64,000 nt of DNA, taken from the NCBI GenBank assembly GCA_947000775.1, contig CAMQGK010000299.1:15066001-15130000 (forward strand). The letters run 5' to 3'. Origin of the DNA: Pterois miles (Eukaryota > Chordata > Actinopteri > Perciformes > Scorpaenidae). The notes beneath the pieces are model-generated. The model saw only the letters and a list, made by a program, of their open reading frames with translations. It was not told the origin of the DNA and made no database searches. The translations under genes were made by a program, and so were the position numbers. Position 1 is the stretch's first letter; each line of letters begins with the position of its first letter. This document shows positions 1 to 11,825 of the stretch, one piece after another.

Positions 1-87
1 ACACAGCAGAGCCCCAAGCTGGATTCAAACCTGTGACCCTCTTGCTGTGAGGCGACAGTGCTAAGTACTGCATCACCGTGCAGCCCC
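1..87 (-). repeat. tRNA-derived SINE fragment, family C
   Basis: Read on the minus strand this is the 5' head of a widespread teleost element. It has an A-box-like segment (GATGCAGTACTTAGCA), the phrase CGCCTCACAGCAAGA, and a B box GGTTTGAATCC (plus positions 21-31). The window edge truncates it. A second copy lies at 62127-62335. Confidence 0.7.
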
Positions 88-104
88 TTGTTTAAATCAA
101 TGAA

Positions 105-710
105 AAATAAAGACCATAATAGCTGGAGCATTCATTCTTTCAGTCTTTTGTGTCATCACGTATACGTATCATGATGATGGACTCAATGATGGCTGAGTAA
201 AACAGAACGTGAAGTTGTTGATTTATCTGGTATTTTTTAAGTTGGAAGGAAGTATTGTTATTGTTGATCTTTTATAAGGATGTGCTCAGTGTTCGTGTTC
301 CACTTCCGGTTCTTCCTAATGTGTGCTTCGAGAAAATGAAAGGAGTCAGTGGTGGTGATGGGATCTCCATTTATCAGTATGAGTAGTTTTGGGTTTGGCA
401 TGCAATGGAAGTGACAGGTTTTTGGGTTTTGTGACAGCTTGGTCCACATCAGTGCGGTACCAGGTATCATCATTATTGGAAATGAGTCCTCCAGTGGTTG
501 TGTCGTCATTGTGTTTAAATGTTTTCACAGAACTGTCCTTGGAGGTAAAGTAGGTGGTGTACCGTGAGAATAACCAGTGGGGTGTTAAGACATGTTTTGA
601 TCATGTTTTTACATTTAGAAATCTTTTGTGCCAAAATGTTTTGTGTCAATTTCAGTACGATTTCAGTGGTTTATTGACTAACATAACCGTTTAGCTTAGT
701 TGTGAGCAAA
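105..710 (+). repeat. Dispersed repeat, family F, copy 1
   Basis: It shares blocks in the same order with 11426-12070. The left block reads ccataatagctggagcatt here and ccataatagctagagtatt there. A right block contains agaaatcttttg followed by a Gtt-rich tail. The middle is diverged. The class is unknown and no terminal inverted repeats are visible. Confidence 0.5.
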
Positions 711-730
711 AATACTATGTCTGTTGCAGT

Positions 731-2060
731 GTTCAAAGAGTTAAATGATGAAAATGGCAACGTTGGTTTAAAGGAAGAAGATGAAAGAGGGCAGAATAAT
801 ATGGGACTGCATGTAGCTATAACTTTAGCTGACTGTCATTTATTAGCTGCAGTTGAAGGATTATGAGCCCCACATGAGTTGACACAAACTTTACGACTCA
901 GGCTTATGAGCCACTTTCAAAATCTTAACAGATACACTTACAAATACACTGCGCCCGAGCTAGAATGAAGAGTTTTCACAGTCGTTACCTGCAACAAGTG
1001 ACAATTTCGGAGATAAAAGGTTTTCAATCAAGCACAGCGGGGTATTAAACTGCGTCTCTTTCATGAACGCTATCACTTTGACTCAAGTCGCTTCAACAAA
1101 TATTTGCACATCATGAAAAAGCCTCAAAAAATGGGACTGGAAAAATCAAGACATCAAAAAGGCCTGTCAAAAATCACGTCTCCTGCCTCTTGTGATATCA
1201 CTTGGTACAGCCAAATATGATATAGTTGGCCTTGTCTCCATTAATGCGATTAGGAGTCTTTGGGAGAATCTTTTCAGAATTGATAATTGTGAAATATACA
1301 AATGCAGTCCTCTCTTATTAATACTTTCTACCGCCTTTGCCTTAAGCTCAGAGCTCCATTCACCCCTCCTTCCTCCTAATAACATGTTGCAATTTTAAAG
1401 ATTAAATCCAATCTTGCCCAATCATCAGTGCGATAATCCTGTTTGTATTTTAATTAAACAGTATTGAGCTGGAAGCCCCTTGCTGAGCCTCAACGCCTCC
1501 CCTGCCGCTTGTACAGTCCACCAGGAGCAATCCAGACCTGCTAACCCCCCCCCACTACCACACTCCTGCTTTAATGCTTCTCAGTCTGTGTGTACAAATC
1601 CTGCCTGCTATTGGGACAACACTGCAGGAGTCTGGTGTAATCTGTAGGGGCATGACCTACCGCAGAGGTCTAACAGCTCCACTATATTGATTTCCCCTAC
1701 AGTACAGTCAATGCATCTTGTGCTGCTGCCAACATCCAGTCACTGACGCATGACGCTCAGCGTGATTCACGTAACCGCACACATACGCATGTACACAGTG
1801 TGCAAATTAATGCATTAGGCTTAAACACGTGCAGGTATTTCAGCTTGCCTTTGACACATAACTAAAGCGTGACAGACAGAGTACAGGTGTTGCTTTCAGT
1901 CTAATTATGTCATGTGCATGGGACCGTACCCCGGCTCCATACAGCACAGCAGGTTTTACTACACTGATTGATGGCTCCACCAAATACAGGGTTAGAGACA
2001 GATGTACAGATTTTCCACGAGGCAGGAAAAAAAACTAGAATTACTGCTGCATGGTTGTGT
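731..2060. other. Unassigned non-coding stretch
   Basis: I see no gene, no tandem repeat and no copy elsewhere in the window. Open frames are short and composition-like. Confidence 0.5.
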
Positions 2061-2831
2061 GCCTGCGCCAACCAGTGAAGTTGCAGTTTACATCCATGTC
2101 TGTCCAAAATGTCACTATTTCATCCTGTTAGACTTTTGCGTGAAAATGGCATAATTAGATTATGAGTTCCAGAGTTATGGCCAAAAACGTGTTTTGTGAG
2201 GTCACAGCGACCTTGACCTTTCATTAAAATCTTATCATTTCATCTTAAGTCCACGTGGACGTTGAACACTTGTTTAAGAAACTCACTCAACGCAGTCCTG
2301 AGAAATCACAAGAATGGGAGGGACATAAGGTGATATTGACCTTTAACCACCAAAATCAAATCAATTCCCCCTCGAGTCCAAATGGATGTTTGTGCCAAAT
2401 TTGAAGAAATTCCCTCCAGGTGTTTCAGAGATATTGCCGTCACAAGAATGGGACAGATGGATGGAAAGCAGAAAAAATGATGCCTCCAGCCATGACTGTC
2501 ACCTGCACAGAGGTATAAAATGTGTTTTGTGAGGTCACAGTGACCTTGACCTTTCACCATCAAAATCTAATCAGTTTGTCTTAAGTCCAAAAGGACGTTT
2601 GCGGCAATTTGAAGAAATTCGCTCAACGCATTCCTGAGAAATCACAAGAATGGGACGGACGTACAATGATATTGACCTTTGACCACCAAAAACTAATCAG
2701 TTCATCCTTGAGTCCAAATGGATGCTTGTGCCAAATATAAAGACATTCCCTCTGGGTGTTCCTGAGATATTGCGTTAACAACAATGGGACTGACGAATGG
2801 ACGGACAATGTGAAAACATAATGCCTGTGAC
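2061..2831 (+). repeat. Dispersed repeat, family G, with four internal units
   Basis: The left end is GCCTGCGCCAACCAGTGAAG and the typical right end is GCCTCC...cGGAGGC. Inside are four related units of about 130-150 bp starting near 2191, 2316, 2521 and 2656. Each contains 'gaggtcac..tgacctttgac', 'agtccaa.tggacgtttg' and 'gaagaaatt..ct'. A remnant of a right end (gatgcctccagcc) at about 2480-2516 separates units 2 and 3, suggesting two overlapping insertions or an internal duplication. Other copies are at 9803-10385 and 18985-19180. Confidence 0.75.
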
Positions 2832-2839
2832 AAAAAACA

Positions 2840-4004
2840 TCTGTAAATATGGCCTAAAAATGTTGCTGTCAGCTTGCTATTCATTAATGTTAATTAATCC
2901 TCCTGACACCTTGGATTAGCTCTCACAATATTTTGTCACCTACGTTGTGATGAGACAATATCAGTTGCTTTTGTGACAACGACACAGATGCTTTGTTGCA
3001 GTCATTCTCTGACACCAGACCCAGAACACCAGTTCTAACCATGGAAATAATGCTGCAGGAGGAAAAGCCGCGCCATGTCAAGATGACAGGAACCTTTGTT
3101 GGCGGTGGAAAGTCAGGGAACTCTCTGATTGGGTGAGACGCTGCTCTATGATGTTGGGACCGTCATCCATAAACAAATATGTGCTCCAGTTTAAGATGCA
3201 TCTTTGCCTTTGCCTTGCCTTCTGGAGTGCAAAAGCACAATGGGAGCAGATCGCATCAAAGGCCTCAACTTCAGACGGTCTCCAGAGAACAATCTCTTTC
3301 TTTTCTGACTTTCAAAACTACTTTCTGCTCCCACATGCTGTACCCAAGTGAAGTTTAAAAAGAGCCTTAAGTACACACAATCGTACGCTGAATTTAAAGC
3401 ATTACTGTAGACAATGAATAGAATATCATACACAAACTACACGGAGCATTGCTGTTTGAGATAATGATTTGTAATCAAGTGCCAAATCATGTTTCAATAC
3501 TTTTACAAATCTACTTTGGGTGCTATAATTTAAACAAATCGAGGCCTGTCTGACAGATGTGTATTCCAGACTTTAGCTATCCAAAATAATCCTAAATCAG
3601 GTGTTTGACTGAACAAGCAATTTGATCAGGTTTACAAATAGATGTTTGAACTATTCAGAAAGGGTTTCATTTTGCCTGCCAGCTCTTAGTTTTTTTCTGA
3701 ATAAAACATTGGGACACTCAGCCTCATTACTGACAACCATCCATCCTACTGCCACTGTTTCACACATGATGAAATGTCATTTGATCCGAGGCAATTCCAC
3801 TGAGATATATTTGTCAGCAGAATGACATCAAAACGTCTCCCACACAAAGAGATATAATGTGGAGGTGTGAATTCTCTTGCACTTTATCGTTGTGAGAAAC
3901 AATTTTAGGTGATGAGATTGAGGACATTGGGACCAGTCTTCACTTCACCAAAAGGCTGTTTAAGGGTTGCTTCAGAAAATATTAGGCAATACATAATGCA
4001 TTCC
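2840..4004. other. Mostly unassigned stretch around the weak exon candidate
   Basis: Apart from the doubtful 3041-3136 micro-ORF, I see no gene or repeat here. Confidence 0.45.
3041..3136 (+). CDS. Weak candidate exon or micro-ORF, 31 codons
   Basis: An ATG in a good Kozak context (aaccATGg) opens 31 codons ending in TGA. A possible acceptor (ctttgttgcag) ends near 3000, and a possible donor (GG|GTGAGA) overlaps the stop. The product contains GGGKSGNSLIG, which recalls the P-loop of GIMAP/AIG1-type GTPases. However, the G-x4-GK[ST] spacing is not met and two residues are missing compared with the usual GKS-xx-GN. It may be a decayed exon fragment or pure chance. It lies on the strand opposite to the only supported gene. 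Confidence 0.15.
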   Translation: MEIMLQEEKPRHVKMTGTFVGGGKSGNSLIG

Positions 4005-4400
4005 CAACCCGATCTCATGGGAAGGCGTATAAATAGCACAGCATTACACAAACACTCTGCATGTCATAAGAACACAAAACTATGGTAACAGATCCTGTTT
4101 AGGCAACAAAACAACTTATGTTTAGGGAAAACATCATTGTTGGCCTTAAATGAAGTCACTAAAATATGTGTAACACATCAAAATCATCACTAACATAACT
4201 TCAAATTAACTCTACAACACTTTGGGACACGAACACTGATCTTCAGGTTGAAAGTCCTGTGTTTTTTGGACCCACTGACCTCCCCTGCCGCCCACCATAA
4301 CCTGTCTTTCCAAATTTTTATTCCACATCACTTGCTCTGAATGCAGCATATTTCCATGGATGCATTTACATTGCAGTCAATACAGAATACATGGTGTACA
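4005..4400 (-). repeat. Dispersed repeat, family E, copy 1
   Basis: It starts with gatctcatgggaaggcgt and runs through ggcaacaaaacaactta and a 'gtcctgtgttttttggaccc' block to 'catttacattgcagtcaata'. The same blocks recur at 49302-49765 in the same orientation. The reverse complement (aacccaaaccatgat, cctaaacctaac) is at 39190-39430, 46985-47225 and 62800-63110. It is common in percomorph genomes. No coding capacity is seen. Confidence 0.65.
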
Positions 4401-7400
4401 CAACACAAAAGCAAGAAGGATGTTCTTACTGCACGGAAAATGATTGTTGTGTCATTCATATGCCATTTAGCGTGACCGGGTCTGGATTCCCTAGCCCCAA
4501 TACAGGGGATAGGAATGCATTAGATCAATAATGGGCCTCACAAGTACAGGACCCAGAATAAACAGGGATATTATGTGGCACATGCAAGAAGAAGTGCAAA
4601 GAGTTTTAATCATTTGAGGTCAGGATGGAGGACTCGACCACTGCAGAACAGTTCTAGAAGGAAGGGGGACGCTGATGAGGGTGTGGTTTACTGGAAGCCT
4701 GATTGTGGACTTTCACTCTGTCAAGCTTAATCCAGCTAATTTTAGCAGGGGCTGTCAATCAATAATAAAGCTAATATGAGAGCGTTATGTATTTGTGAGC
4801 AGAATCAAACTACAACAAATATGCCATACTCGATGCTTGTTAGGCAATCGCCACACAGATTTGAGCCAATTCAGCACACTTAATGGCAACGTACCTGACA
4901 CTATATGCTATGACACAGAAATATTATGTTGTCAAAATGAATGATTAATGAGTTAGTGGTATTTTTCTGAAATTAGTCCAGTATTGAGGGAAAGCACTGT
5001 AGACGGCAGGTGCTAAACAAAAAATCAATTTACGTCGACTGAAAGTGCTTCGATAAATGTCTGATAACATTATGGAAAGGACCCTACAAAGTTTGTTATT
5101 GTGTCATCCCAGTAGAAACAGGAGAGGTGCCTTTGGACACCAGTTTTGTCAGAGTTTGCTGTGTTGGAGCACAGAAAGTGCAGCTCAATGCCGTCTAAAA
5201 GATTTTCAATGGCGTGGCTGAATATTTTGATGATTTCCATAATGTAGTTGTCATGCAACTACAGGGCGAGACACGCAGTAACAAACAGACCAGATCAAGT
5301 GAAAACTCAAGAAAAAGGTTTTATTTCTCTGAGGGTCCTTTCCACAATGTTGTCAGACACTTTTAGTAACAATCTGAGGCTGTCAAAGGGAAAAAAACAA
5401 TTGTCAGTGCGCAATTACCGGACATGTTTACACCACAGCCTGTTTAGCGGCTACCATCCGCAGCGTACTCCTTCAATACTGGACCAATTTCAAAAATTGT
5501 TGTCCCTATTATTCACTTAGACACAAAAACATGGGAATATAGGATCCAGGTTGAAAAATACCATTTATCATTTGACTTTACAAGAATGCCTTTTTTCCTG
5601 CAGACACAAAAAGGTCTGACAATAAAGCAGTTAGGGCTAAACAATAAATAAGCATTTCCAAATGGAAGCTTTAGACGATTGCTGTTGTTAGATATAAAAG
5701 GCCGTGAGTGATTTCAGCTACATTTTTGTGCTGTACAATGGCAGTAGTTTGATGAGGATTGACATGAATAATCAGCCCTGTGAGAAAGAAAATGTTCCTG
5801 GATGTGATCAGTGAAGAAAACAACAAACACCCCTTGTTTAGCCCACAGGCATATTGTGAAATGTTCACTATGTCTTCAAAAATCTATTCATACATTTGCT
5901 AAAGCCGTAAAAGTCTTGAGTTTTCATATTGTTCCAGACTAATACTGTAAATTTTAATTTAATAAGGGGAGACAGAGAGGACTGCATCAATATAATTGAC
6001 CCTGAAATGGAGCTGAAACACAGTGGATAGTTTTATTTAGTGCAGCATTGATTGGCTGCAAAATTCAGCATCCTCTCACAAAGCACACCATTTCACCCGC
6101 TCGTTGAAGCATTAGGGCTTTTCAATACCTGGAATGCAGGGAACATACATTAAGGCCATGGCAACAACTGCATTAAGGGAAGGAAAAAGAAAGTGTCAGA
6201 GGCAGAGTGCAATCCGAATGAAAAGGCGCTGCAGAAATCTGGAGACACGCTGAGCTGCAAGGCGTCCTGAAGGACCCGAGAAGAAACGCCCCCTGAAATC
6301 AAACATGGGAGTGCTTGATGTGTTCCTCACATCTGTCCACTCCAGATGGAAGTCAGAGAGAGTTTCCCTGCCATCGGAGGTCTCTGCTGACATTATGAGA
6401 AGTAGAACACGACCCTGCTCCAGCTGACGGAGAGAGTGCGGAAAGAGTTTCACCTTTTAGTTTGCGGCGGTTCCTCAGATAAATCTCTTCATCATTTACT
6501 GTGACAGGATGATCTTAACAACTGTGGTTCGAGAGTTTTATAAATGCAAGCTCGGTGACAGATATCGTACCCTGCGGCAGGTGGTAGATGGTGCGGTTGG
6601 GCTTCCAGAGTTTCCTAACAAGCCCCCCTAATCCCTGTAATCCCACCTATTCTCCCTCAGTCAGCTGTTTTCACTGCTCTGCTGACAGACCAGCTACTGT
6701 ACTGCCCTGATTTCTCTCTATACTGTCCGTCTCTAGCTCTTTCTCACAAGTTATCAGCTTACACAAAGCTGCCCAGACCAGCGACCTCTGACCTCTGGCA
6801 TTGACTGCTTAAACCCCAGGGTGAGGAACTCTGAGCCTTCTCCGGGTAAACTACTCTTGGTCTCACATGTATGAAGGGTCATAATGCTGAGCAGCAACTG
6901 AGCATATATTCAGTTAATCCTCATCTGCATCTTAAGTCTGCTTTTAATGCAATACTGCAGAGCCAAAGAGGATTTCTTCTTTGTCATATCACATGGTTGA
7001 ACAGATTGTGGTACCTGCCACTACATTGGAGGTGAGTTATCCGGCTGATGAGGGAAAACAGCCAAATTAATTCTGCACAGCGAGTCCCCTTGAGTTAGAA
7101 AGCAAGAACAAAGCAGAATGTGTGGCAGGGTGTTGGCTGGAGAGTGATTTGAAGAAAGAGGAGCTAAAAGAGATGAAGGAAGGAAGGACGGGAGAGCTGT
7201 GGGCTTGGAGGAACCTTCAGGGTTTACTGTGGGCCCATCTTTAATTGGCAGGCCAGTGCGCGCTTGGATGACCACCAAGCAGGACTAGCAGAGATGACCA
7301 GAGGGCAGAATGGGCACGCCACCACATGGCACCGGCATCCTCCCACAGCCGTCGTTCTAGCCATTCCCGAGTCTTCCCACAATCCCACAGGCAATTCCAT

Positions 7401-7682
7401 CTGCTTCTGTTGTTCCTCTGCTCTCATTAAGGAGGACTGGCTGGGGCACCGGCACCACAAAACACACCCAGACAGGACAGGTGCCAAGCCCTGCAAATAT
7501 GCCATACATGGCAGCGCATCGCACTGACCCAGTAGGGTAATATCCAACTCCAAGTAAGCCTCAGGTTAGAGGAGCTGGATAAATTCAGCATCCCTACTTT
7601 AGATTCTAGGGGACATGAGATATTTAACATACTGAGACCAGACGGCAATCTCCGGTTCTGAAAAGTGAACCCAATACTTTAG
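4401..7682. other. Unassigned non-coding stretch
   Basis: There is no recognisable gene or repeat copy. Open frames on both strands are short and lack domain-like features. Confidence 0.5.
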
Positions 7683-7987
7683 AAGAAGAAGAAGAAGATG
7701 AAGATATTCCTTTATTAGTCCCACAGTGGGGAAATTCAGTTTTACACTCTGTTGTTCACACAGTACATATACATGCATCAATGGAGAGATGTCAGAGTGA
7801 GGGGGCTGCTCCTGACAAGCGCCCAGAGCAGTTGGGGGTTTGGTGCCTTGCTCAGGGGCACCTCGGCAGTGCCCAAGAGGTAAACTGGCACCTCTCCAGC
7901 AACCAGTTGGTCTTGGTCCATGGGGGACTTGAACCGGCGTCCTCCGCGTCCTAACCAAAGTCCTTACGGACTGAGCTACTGCCGCCC
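7683..7987 (-). repeat. tRNA-derived SINE, family A, copy 1
   Basis: On the minus strand it begins GGGGCGGCAGTAGCTCAGTC (A box) and then a B box GGTTCAAGTCC. A body shared with copy 2 follows, including 'cctcttgggcactg' and 'cctgagcaaggcacc'. The 3' tail is 'ccccactgtgggactaataaagg' cut into short parts, followed by a CTT-type microsatellite. The hexamer CTTTAG occurs on both sides (7677-7682 and 7988-7993), a possible short target-site duplication. The tail resembles LINE-derived tails of teleost SINEs. Confidence 0.82.
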
Positions 7988-7999
7988 CTTTAGCGCCTT

Positions 8000-8525
8000 A
8001 AATTTGCTTTCTTTCTAACAGAGATGTAGGAATGAGTCCTCGAAACCAGAAATGAGTTCGCATTTGGGCACCTTCGGTTCCCTCATCTGGAAGTCAATGG
8101 GTTTTCAGTTAGATACCTGACACAAGCTTGAGACATTTTAAAATTTAGAACCCCATTCATGAATTTTTAAACTTGGCGGTTGTTAACAAGTGGCTAAATG
8201 AGACTACTAATCGTTATTAGGCTGACTCGTCCGCCTTTACAGCGTCGTTTATATTCACACTCATGCGACCATGGTGTGGTTCGTTTATCACCGAATGCTA
8301 GCTTTGTACCTCTGGCAACTGCATTCACTCTTCAAAAATCATTCAAGTGGTGTTCTTTTGTGAAGGTTATCTTGCTGAACAAAACATGGACACCACAGAT
8401 CTTATGTTCTGCAATAATCCAAAAATCGATGGAAGAATCCCATTGGCTTTTTGTCGAGGGAACCCATAGTGGTTCTAACTTCCTGGTTACACGTCATCCC
8501 TGCACCACCCCACCACCAGCAAAAA
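8000..8525 (+). repeat. Dispersed teleost repeat next to the SINE
   Basis: It contains phrases I recognise from a common percomorph repeat: aaatgagttcgcatttggg, ctcatctggaagtcaatggg, aacttcctggttacac. Only one copy is in this window, so the family and boundaries rest on memory. Confidence 0.4.
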
Positions 8526-8529
8526 CAAG

Positions 8530-9180
8530 TCTGATCTGAAAATCAGTCTACTTCTCACTTGATGTATTACCTCAGTAAACATTGTAAACATGAGTTTATG
8601 GTCTCAGTCTCTAATTTCAGATGGCATTGTCTGGACTGAGAGTTGTCCGTGTTTTCTTCTTACAACTTTCACAGTGTGTTTTCAGTTCAAGTTAATTGTA
8701 ATGCTTTGGTTGCCTATAAATGTCTTAGCTCTGGTTGCCAAGATAGCGACAGCCAAAATCATAAGCTTGAGACTTCAAAACAACAATCCACAAACAAATG
8801 GGGGACGTCACAGTGACCACGTCCACTTCCTATTGAGTCTATGATTGAGACTTTTATCAATTTACCCAAACTTGACATGCAAAGTACTGAAATTATAGAG
8901 AGGTTTATGAGATAAAAGATTACATTTTTATCCTGATTTTATTGTATCTATTGCTTCAGCATGAAAACAACAGAGGTTTTATTGCCATCGTGTGGTGAAG
9001 CATTAGAGGTTTTAGACTAAGACGGCAATGTTCTCCTGTGAAATGAACCTCGAGGGCAGTTAAAATGACTGAAATGGACGTTACTGGCGTCATCCAAACA
9101 AAACAGAACAAAAACCGCTGGTGTAAATTCCCACTTGCTTCCCCATCCCGAGGAGTCAGTGTGTACATTCCCGAGCCGCA
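8530..9180 (+). repeat. Dispersed repeat, family D, copy 1 (core plus extra arm)
   Basis: The core (8530-8850) contains tattacctcagtaaacattg, 'ggttgccaagatagcgaca' and gggggacgtcacagtgacca. An extra arm (8851-9180) ends near tccccatcccgaggagtcag. The whole unit is present inverted at 31926-32760. A 213-bp segment of the arm differs at only 6 positions between the copies, so both are young. No terminal repeats are defined. It is probably a non-autonomous DNA element. Confidence 0.75.
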
Positions 9181-9802
9181 AACACAGCTTTTGGTTCCAG
9201 GGCTTGGTGACCATCTATTATCAAGTGTTTATTTAACTCCAGACAAAACAGGACGTCTACGGCTTTGTTTGAAAAGGTCTGTTTGGATATGAAACACTGA
9301 GAAGAGGAGGCAGTTAAGTGACTGAAAAAAAGACTGAAAATCTGATGACTAAAATCACATTGGAATTTTCACAACCACTGTTTGACTGTTTAACCCACAG
9401 CAGAGGTGAAACATGAATACTAACCTGAGCAGAAGCAGAGGACATAATATAAAAAAGCCAGCCTCGACAATAATTTTATAGTATACTTTATATACCTGTA
9501 TCATAGGTATGAGTTAGGATGAGTAAATATTTGAATGTATGGACAATGAAATGAAGTTGTGATAATTACAGCTTAATAAATCCCTCTGGAGGAAGACCTG
9601 CTCGGTCTTATTGATTGCTTTTACTTATGGACGTTATCAGTCAATTTCCATTTGCATTGTGTCCGTTAACTGGCCCTTGCCTGACATGCGCAATTACTGT
9701 GGTTATTGATGATGGCTTTTGTATGCAGAGAGCGCAAATACATCCGCTTTGCTGATATCTTTTTCTTCTATCTTGTCTTGTCTAAATCTGGATGTGCCGC
9801 AT
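9181..9802. other. Unassigned stretch between two repeats
   Basis: AT-rich with no gene seen. No second copy occurs in the window. Confidence 0.45.
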
Positions 9803-10385
9803 GCCTCCAGCAACCAGTCAAGTTGCAGTTTACATCCAAAATGTCATTACTTCATCATTTTATCCTGTTAGACTTTAGGGATGCACTGATACTGGATCCG
9901 TTATCGGGCTGATACTGACTCAAATAGCTGGATCGGGTATCAGTGAAATGGGGCCTAATCTATTAAATTCATGTCTATGTTTATATGCATTATTATATTC
10001 ATTATTCCTGTTTATGTTTTGACCAATTTGTTGCTACATTAAAGAGGTTTACACTGTAACTGCACTTCCTGTTAATTTTGAAGATTTTTTTTACCAAGTT
10101 GCTGGTGTAAAATTTATCATTTCAATAATAAGGAACTAGAATTATTGAAATTGTAATAATTACCATATAAATTATTAGCTGATGGCCAGAAAGATGTTTT
10201 GTGAGGTCACCTTTGACCACCAAATTCGAATCAGTTCATCCTTGAGTCCAAGTGGACATTTGTGCCAAAGTTGAAGAAATTCCCTCCAGATGTTTCTGAG
10301 CTATCATGTTCATGAGAATGGTCTGGCTGGACGGGCAACCCAAAAACATGACGCCTCCGGCCACTGCTGGTGCCGGTGTTGAGGC
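9803..10385 (+). repeat. Family G repeat, copy 2, interrupted by another element
   Basis: The left end GCCTCCAGCAACCAGTCAAG and the right end GCCTCCGGCC...GTTGAGGC are both present and imperfectly inverted. Family G sequence stops near 9876 (atcctgttagacttt) and resumes near 10180 (gatggccagaaagatg). The DNA between them is a different repeat (family H). Only one internal unit remains, compared with four in copy 1. Confidence 0.72.
9877..10165 (+). mobile_element. Nested family H element, copy 1
   Basis: It starts agggatgcactgatactgga and includes 'gttttgaccaatttgttgct' and 'gattttttttaccaagttgctggtg'. The same series of blocks appears inverted at 54445-54847. It lies inside a family G repeat, which dates it as the later insertion. 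The 'agggatgcac' end is typical of short non-autonomous hAT-type elements in fish. The right boundary is uncertain. Confidence 0.65.
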
Positions 10386-11425
10386 TTAATGAATCAAACT
10401 TGTAGCAGGATTGGCTGGCAACGAAATACTAATTATTTTATGTTAATCATGCATGTACTGACAATGCCCTTAGTCCAGTTGAGTGACTGATGGGTAGACA
10501 GTATCTAGACAAATTAAAATCCCTGAAACTTGATGCCGGCATAATAAAACGGTATATTTAAACAAAAGGTCCCAAACTCTTTAGAAATCTGTCGGTCTGG
10601 TTCGAGCTGAGGGGCCATAATTATTCAATTGTTTCTCGTAAGGAGATTTGTGTTTCTTTTTTTTCCCCCACTGGTTTTGCATTTGTTAAATGTACCTAAG
10701 ACAAATGGCTCTGCTTCGCTGGGCTCCTCCTCATGAATGAATAACAATGTTAATCAGTAAGGGCTTTGTTCCTGTGCATTGCATGCTGAACAAGTGCAGC
10801 AAGCTCACCTGACCCCTCTATCAAATCGACACAATGCCGTCCCCGATTCTTTCACTGCGAGCACTTCCTTCATGCAAATGAATTCACCTGAAGCCAAGAT
10901 AGCAGGGTTTTAATCGCGCAGTGTTCGGATCGTACGAACTCCTCTTTCCAGTGAGCACTTCCCAGGGTCACTCTGAAGCACCACTGGAAGAATCAGCTGG
11001 GAAACAAAAAGGATTTATGAGAATTGTCTTTGGGGCATGACAGCGAGAGGAGAGCTTAAGTTTGATTGGCGTGAAGAGGCATGAATTATAACAGCAGCTC
11101 CTTATCCCTCCTGTAGGCTTTACCCATCTCTTGTTTCAATTAGCAAGACAGGGTCAAACCGACAGTATCTCTGTAAATCCGCAACTACTCACCACTTCAC
11201 CCCAATTGTTGAAAGAGCAAGAACTGATTAATGGGAAGTCTCTCTTGCAACTTTAGCTCTCCAACTTTATCTCCCTCATGTCTTTTGCTCTTATTTTTCC
11301 CTGTATGTTCTCCACCCATCTGTTCTATTTCTTTTAGAGCTGTCATTTTTCCATTAGCTGCGGAAAAGAAGTTAAAGTAAAATATAGCAGTCATAACACT
11401 TTAAAAACGCATTATTGTGATCTAA
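10386..11425. other. Unassigned stretch with an octamer motif
   Basis: No gene or repeat is seen. An ATGCAAAT octamer lies in catgcaaatgaattcacc near 10873. It is unique within the window. Confidence 0.45.
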
Positions 11426-11825
11426 AATAAAAACCATAATAGCTAGAGTATTCATTCTTTCTGCAGCGGAAAGCTAATGCTTCAGTTCTTTTGCCGTCAT
11501 CGCCCTCACCCTGTGTGCTTGTGATGACATCATTATGTTGCATGCGGTACAAAACATGGTGACAAAGCGTGGTGGTGCCAGAGTGTTGCCCCATAATGGC
11601 CACGGCAGATCACTGCTTAGATGATCCCATTTAAATGGATCTCAAATAAAAAGGGTAAAAGCCAGAGCACTCACTCTTTTTCAGAACAAAGCTGAGGCTT
11701 CTGTCGTTGTACACAACGTCATTACGTTACGAGAGGCACAAAATTTGGTGAAAGCACGCGGCAGCACCAGAGAATTGCCCCGTAACGGCCGCCAGAGATC
11801 GCCGTTTGCTTGATCCTGTTTAAAT
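11426..11825 (+). repeat. Tandem dimer, unit about 200 bp
   Basis: Unit 1 (11426-11640) and unit 2 (11641-11825) share the order: 'agccagagcactcactcttt'-like, 'gctgaggcttc'-like, 'gacatcattatgttgcatg'/'acgtcattacgttacgag', 'ggtgccagagtgttgcccc'/'gcaccagagaattgcccc', 'ggccacggcagatc'/'ggccgccagagatcg', 'catttaaat'/'gtttaaat'. Divergence is moderate. Confidence 0.68.

Noticed and set aside
8956..9168. A 70-residue minus-strand open frame that is 65/70 identical to a plus-strand frame at about 31936-32148
   Set aside because: Both lie in family D repeats. Of six nucleotide differences five change the amino acid, so there is no sign of protein-level selection. The identity reflects young repeat copies.
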